Of a DNA stretch of 38,026 bases, positions 15,954 through 23,449 are shown piece after piece; position 1 is the first letter of the stretch; each line of letters opens with the position of its first letter. The notes beneath the pieces are model-generated. The model searched no databases, was not told the DNA's origin, and saw only the letters and a program-made list of their open reading frames with translations. The position numbers were made by a program, and so were the translations under genes. Origin of the DNA: a virus. The stretch covers positions 1-38,026 of IMG/VR virus record IMGVR_UViG_3300006121_000020. The stretch is one strand, 5' to 3'.

Positions 15954-18029
15954 TTAACCGCCTATTTGACCATTGATGTCAAACTCTGCCTTTTCAAGTC
16001 TTAAAGGATTATTACCAGTATACAGAAACTCCCAAGCTCTTCTTCTAAACCTACCTAAATTATAGATACAAGGTTTTTGTAAACTTAAATCAATGTTACG
16101 ATAAGAAGACCAAGTATTATAATCATCTTCAACATGTCTTACTTGCATAACATCATTAATTTGATCACCATAAATAGCTAAACAACTAGAAGTCTTTTGA
16201 TCATAAGTATTAAAGTCTACCCTATCAGATACAATACGCATTCTAATAGGACCAAAAGGATCATGGTAGTTAGTAGGGTCTAATGTAAATATTAAACCAT
16301 TAACAGCATCTAATACATAGTAAGGTCCACTATTGTAAGGGAACTGTTGTACAAAAGAACATTCAAAGTAGTTTTCACCACCACCTATGTAATCTTTACT
16401 TGTAGTCCATAGGTGCCATTCTTTTTCATCTATGTCATAAACAAGTGTTACATTTTGATCTGTTAATACTAAACCATAGAATGTATGCCCAGCAATCTTA
16501 TAAACCCAAGAGTATACTCCTGAAAGGTCACTTGCATCTAAGAAGTTTTCTACAGGTTTAGTAGACACTTTGTAAGGAGCAAGACCATTAAGCATCATAA
16601 TAGATCTACCACCTTCAGATACATTAGCCATCCATACTAATGATTGTTCTACATTTTGAACTGAATCACCTGTTGCACAACCAATTTCCATATGAGCAGA
16701 TTGGTTAATTGATAATACTGATCCTGAAGGATTACCATTGTCATAGAAGAAGTCAGTAGTCCATTCTTTAAATGCTACAATATAATTAAGATGTCTAGCA
16801 ATTGCTTTACCTTTATCAGCTTCTGATTTAGCTGATGTATAATTCAAAGCACCCCATGAATTAGGAGATTCATTATCTGATTGCCATATTTGACCTTGAG
16901 GGTCCATGACAAACACATAACCATCTAGATAAACAATACCAGGAACAGGGTTAGCTGGAAAACTATTTAAACTAGCAGAAGCTGTCGCTGCAGTAGTTAC
17001 TGTACCCGTGATAGTAGTACTGCTTACACTTTGTGATGAACTTACTGTATAAGTACCAACTGTACCTTGTGTATAAAAGTTATAAGTACCAGCAGCTTGA
17101 GCTGATAATACATTACTTAAAGTAACTATTTTATTAGTAGCATCTATTGATGTTACTGTAGTAGCTGAGGGTACACCAGTACCTGATATAAGTTGATTAA
17201 CTACTATATTAGTAACAGATGATAATGTAATAGTATTAGTATTCTTAGCACCACCACTTACATAAGTAGTAGTTGCTGCTGCAGTATCTGTAGAAGTAAG
17301 TTGGTTAACAATGTATGTACCAGATGTAACTCCAGTACCTGATATAGTCATACCTGAATATAAACCACCTGATGTTACTGCTGTAACTGTTAAAGTAGTA
17401 CTAGAGATACTACCTGTAACAACCCCACTTGTACTATTAAATGTTACTGTTAATGTACCACTATAACCTGAGCCTGGATTAGTTAAGGTTACATTAGTAA
17501 TAGAACCACCATAGGTAGTAAATGTTCCTGTAGCTCCGCTACCACCTCCAGAACCTGATACAGTAAATGTACCACCACCAGCTGGGTAACCTGAACCACC
17601 ATTAGTTAATACTACCAAGTTAACTTGTTGTGCCATATTATAAATAGCACCTGTAGCATCTAAATAGTATCCATTAGTTTGGTCATGGAACACCATGTAA
17701 GGGTGTGGACTAGTTGTAGCTAATGTGTTAACAAAGCTTATATTCTTTGTACTACTTAAACCTGTAAGTAAGCTAGTAGAAGTGTTATTAGCTATTTGAT
17801 ATAATGTACCACCAGATACTGCATACAAACCATTATTATAAGCCCATAAACCTTGACCAGGAGCTGATAATGCAGGAGTAACTGTATAGTTAGCTTTACC
17901 AGGTCTTTTAACTATATAAGCTTTTTGACCAACTGTTTCTTTATAACAGTTGACCATCTTAGCATCTTTAGTAGTATCGTTAGTTCTAAACCTTAGAGGC
18001 TGTAATAAAGGTAAAAGAGCCTTAGCCAT
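15954..18029 (-). CDS. P22 gp10-like tail hub/DNA stabilisation protein with inserted beta-repeat domain
   Basis: This 691-residue protein begins with the pattern NCYKETVGQKAYIVKRPG...GLWAYNNGLYAVSGGTLYQI, typical of phage stabilisation proteins that cap the portal (P22 gp10 family), a beta-propeller-like fold. Residues about 136-365 are a Thr/Ser/Gly-rich insert with repeating units such as ISGTGVTSGTYIV and ISGTGVPSATTVTSID. The core resumes with YLDGYVFVMDPQGQIWQSDN. The insert looks like surface-exposed Ig-like or beta-helical decoration. One-base overlap with the gp4-like adaptor gene upstream, its natural partner, supports the assignment. Confidence 0.78.
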   Translation of the reverse strand: MAKALLPLLQPLRFRTNDTTKDAKMVNCYKETVGQKAYIVKRPGKANYTVTPALSAPGQGLWAYNNGLYAVSGGTLYQIANNTSTSLLTGLSSTKNISFVNTLATTSPHPYMVFHDQTNGYYLDATGAIYNMAQQVNLVVLTNGGSGYPAGGGTFTVSGSGGGSGATGTFTTYGGSITNVTLTNPGSGYSGTLTVTFNSTSGVVTGSISSTTLTVTAVTSGGLYSGMTISGTGVTSGTYIVNQLTSTDTAAATTTYVSGGAKNTNTITLSSVTNIVVNQLISGTGVPSATTVTSIDATNKIVTLSNVLSAQAAGTYNFYTQGTVGTYTVSSSQSVSSTTITGTVTTAATASASLNSFPANPVPGIVYLDGYVFVMDPQGQIWQSDNESPNSWGALNYTSAKSEADKGKAIARHLNYIVAFKEWTTDFFYDNGNPSGSVLSINQSAHMEIGCATGDSVQNVEQSLVWMANVSEGGRSIMMLNGLAPYKVSTKPVENFLDASDLSGVYSWVYKIAGHTFYGLVLTDQNVTLVYDIDEKEWHLWTTSKDYIGGGENYFECSFVQQFPYNSGPYYVLDAVNGLIFTLDPTNYHDPFGPIRMRIVSDRVDFNTYDQKTSSCLAIYGDQINDVMQVRHVEDDYNTWSSYRNIDLSLQKPCIYNLGRFRRRAWEFLYTGNNPLRLEKAEFDINGQIGG

Positions 18030-18775
18030 TATCTAAAGTTCCTATTAAATCCTGTCCTTTGATCTGGTTGGAAGAATGTAGATGAATGCTCAATATCCCA
18101 ATCAAGAAGTTCTTGTTTAAATAATGTAGCTTTACTATCAATGTAAGTACGTTCATTTAAATTCTTATCATAGTCAGAAGCTACTTCTGCCATCAATGCC
18201 CATTTAAGAGCTAAGAACCATTCACTAGGAAAGTCAAAGTTATCATTAGGGTTATTAACAATATAAATAGGTCTTTGTACTGTTAAATGTAATTTGTAGT
18301 TAGTTTGTGTATTGCTATCAGGTGTTAAGAAAACAGATACTGTACCATACGTAGTGTATGGTTGATAGAACACACTATTGGTAGTTCCTGTAGAAAACTT
18401 ACTACCTAAAATATTATACTCTTGTTGAGAGATAATAGTCATAGGAATATCTACTGCAGGTGATACTCCAGTATTTCGTAAGAAACTTTGAATGAGTCTC
18501 AATGGTTTATCAGTTACTAAGTCGTTATTAGAAGCAGTACCAATGTTATAAGTAGTTTGACCAGCTACTAAAGGTAGCGTAAGTTCTGTTATAGTCCAGA
18601 GTTTAACACCCTCAGACTGCCATTTCTTCATAATAAGATTAAGAGAGAATCCACAGTTCTCTAATGCTGCTGCAGAAGGTTGTGCACCTTCTTCAAGTAC
18701 TGATAGACCTCTTAAGGCTGCTTCAATAACTTGATTACGTGTAACTACAAAGTTTGATATACCAGTAACTGCCAT
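18029..18775 (-). CDS. P22 gp4-like tail adaptor (head completion) protein
   Basis: This 248-residue protein has an N-terminal helical region (IEAALRGLSVLEEG...NLIMKKWQSEGVKLW) followed by beta-rich LPLVAGQTTYNIG and DKPLRLIQSF. The C-terminal segment is helical with FPSEWFLALKWALMAEVASDYD. This order is typical of podovirus adaptors that bind the portal ring and receive the gp10-like hub. It lies immediately upstream of the gp10-like gene with a one-base overlap. Start is ATG at 18775. Confidence 0.75.
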   Translation of the reverse strand: MAVTGISNFVVTRNQVIEAALRGLSVLEEGAQPSAAALENCGFSLNLIMKKWQSEGVKLWTITELTLPLVAGQTTYNIGTASNNDLVTDKPLRLIQSFLRNTGVSPAVDIPMTIISQQEYNILGSKFSTGTTNSVFYQPYTTYGTVSVFLTPDSNTQTNYKLHLTVQRPIYIVNNPNDNFDFPSEWFLALKWALMAEVASDYDKNLNERTYIDSKATLFKQELLDWDIEHSSTFFQPDQRTGFNRNFR

Positions 18776-18777
18776 AA

Positions 18778-18972
18778 TTAGTCCTGTGATGTATTAGTTG
18801 GTCTTTTAGTTTTAGAAAAGAATCTATCGTATATACGAACAAAAGTCCAGAATATAGTGAGTAGTGCTGCAATAGGTGGTAATAAAGTAGTTATAGTTCC
18901 TAAAGCTGTTGCAGCTGCTACGGCATCTACTACATGTTTTACTGGTTCGGTTAGTTGTGAATGGTCTACCAT
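18778..18972 (-). CDS. small membrane protein, possible class II-type holin
   Basis: A 64-residue protein, starting at MVDHSQ. I prefer this ATG at 18972 because it follows the SprT-like gene's stop by one base, whereas an in-frame ATG at 18999 lies inside that gene. A purine stretch (GAAAGAA) precedes it. Two hydrophobic segments (about residues 16-33 and 34-52, split by PP) are followed by a basic tail (FFSKTKRP). This resembles small T7-type holins. It may pair with the larger holin-like gene two genes upstream, or be unrelated to lysis. Confidence 0.5.
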   Translation of the reverse strand: MVDHSQLTEPVKHVVDAVAAATALGTITTLLPPIAALLTIFWTFVRIYDRFFSKTKRPTNTSQD

Positions 18973-18973
18973 G

Positions 18974-19312
18974 TTAAAGTTCTTTCGGGTCCCAGCCATA
19001 CAAAGTGGCTATCTTGTTAGTAAAGTTAAAGAAGTTTTTGTTATGTAACTCATATCTCTTGCCTTGCAGATATAAGATCATATGAACCATCTCATGAACT
19101 AACGTCCGTTGGATTGTATCTAAATGACCACACCTTGCAGTGCTCATTGTTATTGCATGAGGTTCTGGTTGATATTGTCCATACATATCTGGATCATTAA
19201 CAATCAACCATTCTATCTGAGACGCATGAGGCAGTGTATACTTATCAAAGGGTGGAAGATTACAAAACATCTTGTACATCGCCTTTAATGTATCCACTGT
19301 CACTAAGGTCAT
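18974..19312 (-). CDS. SprT-like zinc metallopeptidase domain protein
   Basis: This 112-residue protein contains TLVHEMVHMILYLQG, with the HExxH motif at H73, E74 and H77. A third likely ligand is H90 in YELHNKNF, the SprT/spartan spacing. The size equals a stand-alone SprT core without the extra zinc ribbon. In cells this fold cleaves DNA-protein crosslinks (SPRTN) or has unknown roles (SprT). Here it is sandwiched between two membrane genes, overlapping one by four bases. A role in lysis, virion maturation or trimming DNA-bound host proteins is possible; none is shown. Confidence 0.78.
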   Translation of the reverse strand: MTLVTVDTLKAMYKMFCNLPPFDKYTLPHASQIEWLIVNDPDMYGQYQPEPHAITMSTARCGHLDTIQRTLVHEMVHMILYLQGKRYELHNKNFFNFTNKIATLYGWDPKEL

Positions 19313-19698
19313 TTTTTAATACTCAAGTACATTCTTTCACCGATGACAAAAGACATACATGCACCGGACATATCTAAAAAGGTTGCTATTACTGTTGCTC
19401 CTACTATTCCAGGAAAGAAAACAATAACACCAGTAAAAACAAGAATAGCACTGATAATAACATATCTAAATGATGCTCTTAAATCTACAATCCATTGAGC
19501 TGGTTGTCCTGTTACAGTTCCATCTAATGCTGACATAGCTTGTAGCTTTTGAGCTTCAGCTTCCATAAGTTGAACTCGTTCTTGTACATTTTGAGGTTGC
19601 CCACCCGCACCTCCAGTAATACGAGCAAACACACCACGTACCCCGTCAGTAAAGACGGGTACGAGTGCTGGTAATATTAGTGAGAGTATACTACCCAT
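19309..19698 (-). CDS. holin-like protein, three membrane segments
   Basis: This 129-residue protein has an N-terminal hydrophobic segment (ILSLILPALVPVF), a soluble linker with EAEAQKLQAM and WIVDLRASFRY, then two adjacent hydrophobic helices (VIISAILVFTGVIVFF and GIVGATVIATFLDMSGACMSFVIG). The layout, including the W-x-x-D-x-R-A-x-x-R segment before the last helices, resembles the three-segment holin family known from gene transfer agents and phages. It would let the cytoplasmic GH24 lysozyme reach the wall. It overlaps the SprT-like gene by four bases. Confidence 0.7.
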   Translation of the reverse strand: MGSILSLILPALVPVFTDGVRGVFARITGGAGGQPQNVQERVQLMEAEAQKLQAMSALDGTVTGQPAQWIVDLRASFRYVIISAILVFTGVIVFFPGIVGATVIATFLDMSGACMSFVIGERMYLSIKK

Positions 19699-19892
19699 TA
19701 GTCTTCTGTAGAATAAATAACAGCTTCTGTTTCACCAGTAATAGCTGTTGCTAAACTAATATCATCATTTCTAAGAATATTAGCTGGGAAAGGTTTTGTA
19801 ACTGGATCTTGAATTACTTGAGTTTCTACTGTAGCGTCTGCTGTAGTTGCTTTAGGTGTTAAAGCATCTACGATGTCTTGTAAGATTGCCAT
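19698..19892 (-). CDS. small hypothetical protein
   Basis: A 64-residue acidic protein, Thr/Ala-rich, with no hydrophobic segment long enough for a membrane. It has one-base overlaps on both sides (stop with the holin-like gene, start with a 50-residue gene), so it is translated as part of the lysis-proximal run. No domain is recognised. It could be a small structural or lysis-timing protein. Confidence 0.6.
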   Translation of the reverse strand: MAILQDIVDALTPKATTADATVETQVIQDPVTKPFPANILRNDDISLATAITGETEAVIYSTED

Positions 19893-20044
19893 TATGCTGA
19901 TTCCTTAGTTAGTAATGTGTTAAGTGCTTGTAGCACGATAATTGTTTCTTCTGTTAACACTTTGATACCACGTAAGATAACTTTAAAAGCCCATAGTGCT
20001 GCTTTTTTAATTAAGTCTAATAGTTGTAATAATTTAGCTTTCAT
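19892..20044 (-). CDS. small basic amphipathic protein
   Basis: A 50-residue frame (MKAKLLQLLDLIKK...) preceded by AGGAG in the end of the neighbouring gene. It is Leu/Lys/Ile-rich and could form one long amphipathic helix with a central hydrophobic stretch (ALWAFKVIL). That composition fits a membrane-surface peptide, possibly an accessory lysis factor beside the holin-like genes. It overlaps the next gene by one base. Not recognised as a named family. Confidence 0.6.
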   Translation of the reverse strand: MKAKLLQLLDLIKKAALWAFKVILRGIKVLTEETIIVLQALNTLLTKESA

Positions 20045-20045
20045 A

Positions 20046-20177
20046 TTATGCTCCTGTTATAGTTGCTTGTAGTCTTGCTACTTCTTCATCACTATAAGGT
20101 ATAATAGTTACCTCACCTGTGATTGAATCTGTTTGTGCTGTACATAAACCAGCATTAATCTTTTCTTGATCAGTCAT
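20046..20177 (-). CDS. tiny fibre-associated protein (TGEVT type)
   Basis: A 43-residue acidic protein with the segment TGEVTIIPYSDEEVARLQA. Its layout matches the 66-residue product of 21383-21583, which has TGKVTEIPLTDAEIAQMQA. Both follow a fibre-like gene and may be paralogous fibre assembly chaperones or small fibre subunits. Its ribosome site (GGAG) lies inside the last codons of the upstream fibre gene, in a TAATG overlap. Confidence 0.65.
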   Translation of the reverse strand: MTDQEKINAGLCTAQTDSITGEVTIIPYSDEEVARLQATITGA

Positions 20178-20812
20178 TATTTAACTCCATAAATAGTAAT
20201 TGAGCTAGCAGTAAAATTATTTGTTCCGCTTTGTCTAAAATAAATTATTGTAGATGATGTAGTTACATTAGTTAATCCTGTTATTGATAGAAAACCTGAT
20301 GCACCCGGTGTTGCTAAACCTAATGCCCCGCCAATAACCCCTGTTGTTAAATCTAACCAAGCAGTTCCATATGCTGAACTAGGACTTATATTTGATGGTC
20401 CTACTGTATATCCACCACCTGTTTGAACATTAGTGCTACTAATAAATAGACTTGAATTTCCAAATAATACAATTGCATTAAATACAATATAAAGTGATTT
20501 ATAAGAAGTTAATGTTAAGCTACTTAATGATGCAGAGTTTACTGCGGTTGGTGTAATAGTACCAAGTAGTGTCATGCCTCCTGAAGCAGGAGCTGCTGCA
20601 CTAGTCCAGTTAGTACCATCACTAGTTAATAAGTTACCAGATGTGCTTGGAGCAGGTAAACCACCAATAACCCAAGAAGAACCATTGTAGGCTTCTAGTG
20701 AGTTAAGTGTAGTGTTATATCCTGTTTGACCAGCAGATGGAGAAGCTGGACGACCAGCAGTAGTCCATGATGGGAAGGTTTCTCCGTTTGTTCCGTCTAA
20801 TATAAGTGACAT
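20177..20812 (-). CDS. tail fibre-like protein, cassette 1
   Basis: This 211-residue protein is Ser/Thr/Gly-rich and beta-predicted. The N-terminus has an AGQTGYNTTLNSLEAYNGSSW pattern common in phage fibre attachment domains. A linker TSGNLLTSDGTNWTSAA and PASGGMTLLG then lead into a jelly-roll-like C-terminal domain ending IYGVK. The linker is nearly shared with cassette 2 and the C-terminal end with cassettes 2 and 3. It likely forms a trimeric receptor-binding spike. The final GGAGTTAAA codons also give the ribosome site of the next gene. Confidence 0.75.
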   Translation of the reverse strand: MSLILDGTNGETFPSWTTAGRPASPSAGQTGYNTTLNSLEAYNGSSWVIGGLPAPSTSGNLLTSDGTNWTSAAAPASGGMTLLGTITPTAVNSASLSSLTLTSYKSLYIVFNAIVLFGNSSLFISSTNVQTGGGYTVGPSNISPSSAYGTAWLDLTTGVIGGALGLATPGASGFLSITGLTNVTTSSTIIYFRQSGTNNFTASSITIYGVK

Positions 20813-21381
20813 TATTTAACTCCGTAAATGTATATTGTTCCACCATTAAATGTTGAAGCAGAAGTTCCAAACACTATAGATGTTGTAGATGTTGTATAAC
20901 CTGAATTAGTATAATAAATGTTAGTTAGTGAGTTATTATTAGATGTAAATCCACCACCTGAAAATAAATCAAAATAATAGTTACCATTTATTGGACCATT
21001 TGTATTGCCTGTGAGTTTACTACTAGTGCTAGCAATATATAAAGCCCCTTGAGAGCCTACTGTGCTTGTTACTCCTACAAAAAAACACCATATCATTTTA
21101 TAAGATGTTAAATTTAATCCTGAAGCAGTAACTGTAGTTCCTGATGTTGTATTTAAAGTAGATAATAGTGTCATTCCACCTGATGCTGGTAATGCAGCAC
21201 TAGTCCATGTTGTACCATTACTTGTTAATACATTACCACTTGTGCCAGGAGTTACTCCTCCTGTATCTGTAAGAATGTTACCCGTTGTTGCAGGTAAAGT
21301 TAATGTTGTTGACCCTGCTGTACTAGGTGCTGATAAGGTTACTGAACCTGAAACATCGCCTGAAATGACTACTGATGACAT
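20812..21381 (-). CDS. tail fibre-like protein, cassette 2
   Basis: This 189-residue protein has an N-terminal beta-repeat segment with TLSAPSTAGSTTLTLPATTG, typical of phage fibre shafts. A linker TSGNVLTSNGTTWTSAA and PASGGMTLLS follow, then a divergent C-terminal domain ending IYIYGVK. Comparison with its neighbour shows a near-identical linker and end but different C-terminal cores, the expected picture for duplicated, diverging receptor-binding proteins. It starts at ATG 21381, with GGAG from the previous gene's GVK codons about ten bases upstream. Confidence 0.75.
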   Translation of the reverse strand: MSSVVISGDVSGSVTLSAPSTAGSTTLTLPATTGNILTDTGGVTPGTSGNVLTSNGTTWTSAALPASGGMTLLSTLNTTSGTTVTASGLNLTSYKMIWCFFVGVTSTVGSQGALYIASTSSKLTGNTNGPINGNYYFDLFSGGGFTSNNNSLTNIYYTNSGYTTSTTSIVFGTSASTFNGGTIYIYGVK

Positions 21382-21382
21382 A

Positions 21383-21583
21383 TTATTTCACTCCTTGTAG
21401 GGCTTGAAGTTGTGCAGATATTGTTGCTAGTTGTGCTTGTAATTCTGCTACAGTTGGTTGAACTATTTGTTGGGTTTTAGCATCATTAGCTTGCATTTGT
21501 GCTATTTCTGCATCAGTTAAAGGTATTTCAGTCACTTTACCTGTTTGTGAATTGTAATCTATTCTAATATATTGATTATCCAT
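21383..21583 (-). CDS. small fibre-associated protein (TGKVT type), possible chaperone
   Basis: A 66-residue protein. The N-terminal IRIDYNSQTGKVTEIPLTDAE segment is followed by a Gln/Ala-rich C-terminal helix (VAELQAQLATISAQLQAL) that looks coiled coil, and it ends QGVK. It parallels the 43-residue product at 20046-20177. Such small proteins beside fibres often help folding or trimerisation; that is inference. Its GVK end again carries GGAG for the downstream fibre gene. Confidence 0.65.
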   Translation of the reverse strand: MDNQYIRIDYNSQTGKVTEIPLTDAEIAQMQANDAKTQQIVQPTVAELQAQLATISAQLQALQGVK

Positions 21584-22200
21584 TATTTAACTCCATAAAC
21601 ATTAGCTGTAAATGTAAAGGTTCCAGTAGAACCAAAATATCCATAAATAGTTGTAGTTGAATTTGTAATACCAGAACCACCAAGAAATTGACTTAAAGTG
21701 TTACCAGGTGCTCCAGGGTTTCCAGATGATGTATTATAATATCCGACTGCGTTACCACTGCCCAAATCAAATATTCCAAATCCAGATGATGTTGTATTAT
21801 TATTCAATACAATAATACCTGATGTATTTGCTGCTGCATTTGCAATATATAAATATTGAGCACCTGCTGACATAGTGGCACTTACATAAACTTGTTTATA
21901 TCCAGTTAAATTTAAACTAGAGATAGAATACTGTCTGTTAGTTGAAGCTGTAGCTGTCATAGTACCTAATAATGTAAAGCCACCAACACCTGTTAATCCT
22001 GCACCTGATCCAGAGAAGTTAGCTGCTGTAACTGTACCTGATGATGTAGTAATATTACCAGCAAACGTAGCATTCTGTGAATTGTCTAATGTTAGTGCTG
22101 TGGTACCATTGTTAGTTTGTAATGCTATTTGACCTGAAGCATCTGCTGTGGTTGATAAACCACCTACACCACTTGTTACTGCATTAATAATATTAGCCAT
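21583..22200 (-). CDS. tail fibre-like protein, cassette 3
   Basis: This 205-residue protein starts with an N-terminal segment including GQIALQTNNGTTALTLDNS and TFAGNITTSSGTVTAANF, the familiar shaft pattern of phage fibre proteins. GGFTLLGTMTATAS introduces the C-terminal domain, parallel to GGMTLLGT of the other two cassettes. It ends ANVYGVK. The start has a strong AGGAG site and follows a 9-base gap, so this is the first of the three cassettes to be translated. Confidence 0.75.
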   Translation of the reverse strand: MANIINAVTSGVGGLSTTADASGQIALQTNNGTTALTLDNSQNATFAGNITTSSGTVTAANFSGSGAGLTGVGGFTLLGTMTATASTNRQYSISSLNLTGYKQVYVSATMSAGAQYLYIANAAANTSGIIVLNNNTTSSGFGIFDLGSGNAVGYYNTSSGNPGAPGNTLSQFLGGSGITNSTTTIYGYFGSTGTFTFTANVYGVK

Positions 22201-22209
22201 CTATATCTC

Positions 22210-22692
22210 CTATAAAACCAACCAGCGTTGGCCAGTTGGAACTGTCACTGTTACACCACTATTTACTGTTACTGGTCCTACGCTAAATGCGTTACGACCT
22301 GTAGTTAATGTATAATTAGTAGTGACTGTTTTATCATTTTCAATGAATGCGTGGTCTGTACCACCGCCTTGTACTATACCACTAAACAATTGATTAATCT
22401 CACCAGCTGTTAAACGTAGTTCAACTTTGTCACCAGTAGAGAATGCAGAAGCAGTTGTACCTTCTTGTGCTCTTACAATAGTAAATGTATCACTTGATCT
22501 AGCAGTTACTTTAACAATTTCAACTAAAGAACCAGCTGTGTTTTGTAGTGTACAATAAAAGAATTGACTACCAGTTAAAGTAGGAAACAAAGCACCAGTA
22601 GTACTTGCTACTGTTAATGATGTAGCTCCTACTAGAATACCAGAGGCTAGTGTGGTAGCTGCATTATTGGTAAATTGATAATTTGATGACAT
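22210..22692 (-). CDS. tail/fibre structural protein
   Basis: This 160-residue beta-rich protein has NYQFTNNAATTLASGI and IVRAQEGTTASAFSTGDKVELRLTA, patterns I know from many phage tail-fibre-linked proteins. It ends with VNSGVTVTVPTGQRWLVL. The VRAQEGTTA box is widespread in distal tail or baseplate-like proteins. It lies upstream of the three fibre cassettes and may be the attachment base for them. Exact function is not known. Confidence 0.65.
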   Translation of the reverse strand: MSSNYQFTNNAATTLASGILVGATSLTVASTTGALFPTLTGSQFFYCTLQNTAGSLVEIVKVTARSSDTFTIVRAQEGTTASAFSTGDKVELRLTAGEINQLFSGIVQGGGTDHAFIENDKTVTTNYTLTTGRNAFSVGPVTVNSGVTVTVPTGQRWLVL

Positions 22693-22703
22693 AGACTATC
22701 CTA

Positions 22704-23120
22704 TTAATTTATTGAGTTTGTATTAATTGATGAACCATTAACTTGTCTTGCTCCAGCAGTAACTGCAGGTCTTACTTGATAACTTATTGTTGCTGTAGAC
22801 GTTTCTGATACAGCTTCTAATTGTTTATACTTAGGTGGTATATGACTTTGAGTAGCTGTACATATAACTGGATAAGCTGTCATTGTCATCCAGTAAGCTA
22901 TTGGTACAAAACTATCTGCTGGCTCTGGACGAGTCCAAGGAGCTAGTTGATTATCTGGTACACCTCTTACAAAGTCTTGTGGTTGTCTTATTTCCCAATC
23001 TTGAGGACAACAATATAAACCATCCCATCGTTGTTGTAACTTAGACGCTTTATATTTACGACCACAGACATCACAGTCTGCTATCCAGTCGCCTTTATCA
23101 TATCTAGGTGTATATGACAT
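22704..23120 (-). CDS. phage structural-region protein with N-terminal zinc-binding motif
   Basis: In this 138-residue protein, residues 1-50 carry CDVCG (C16, C19) and YCCPQDW (C37, C38), a zinc-knuckle pattern. RWDGLYCCPQDWEIRQPQDFVRG is a conserved stretch that I recognise from many tail-region phage proteins. The C-terminal half is Thr/Ser-rich and beta-predicted with TSTATISYQVRP. Likely a small virion or tail assembly component; the metal site probably stabilises the fold. Confidence 0.65.
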   Translation of the reverse strand: MSYTPRYDKGDWIADCDVCGRKYKASKLQQRWDGLYCCPQDWEIRQPQDFVRGVPDNQLAPWTRPEPADSFVPIAYWMTMTAYPVICTATQSHIPPKYKQLEAVSETSTATISYQVRPAVTAGARQVNGSSINTNSIN

Positions 23121-23122
23121 GA

Positions 23123-23449
23123 TTAGACGTTAATAGGTGCTATTACCGGAAGATCACCTACTAAAGTAAATGTGTTACTAGCAGATGTTGTTACAGTCAT
23201 TTGTAAACTATAAGTAACTCCATCAACTCCGTTAGCTATACGTTGTATAGCTTTTTGTGTAGGTACACTATTAACTGTCCATTGAGGAGTACCAACTAGT
23301 ATGTTAGAAGGGTTAGAATCAGTTCCTTCTTTAATTTGTACTACACAGGTTGCACCGTTAATAGTTTCACTAGAACCCAACACAGGGCTAAAGTCAAAGG
23401 TGAATAGTTCACTTTCAGTTGTTATTTTGTATGAGAATGAATTACTCAT
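23123..23449 (-). CDS. small beta-rich virion protein
   Basis: A 108-residue protein of predicted Ig-like or beta-sandwich type: FTFDFSPVLGSSETINGATC, then GVDGVTYSLQMTVTTSASNTFTLVGDLPVI. This kind of short protein is common in phage tail-fibre neighbourhoods. Its start overlaps the end of the 18-residue-repeat gene by four bases. No enzyme motif; function unassigned. Confidence 0.6.
   Translation of the reverse strand: MSNSFSYKITTESELFTFDFSPVLGSSETINGATCVVQIKEGTDSNPSNILVGTPQWTVNSVPTQKAIQRIANGVDGVTYSLQMTVTTSASNTFTLVGDLPVIAPINV

Noticed and set aside
20177-22200. Diversity-generating retroelement acting on the fibre genes
   Set aside because: No reverse transcriptase frame or adenine-rich template repeat was found in the window; duplication and junction recombination are enough to explain the cassettes.
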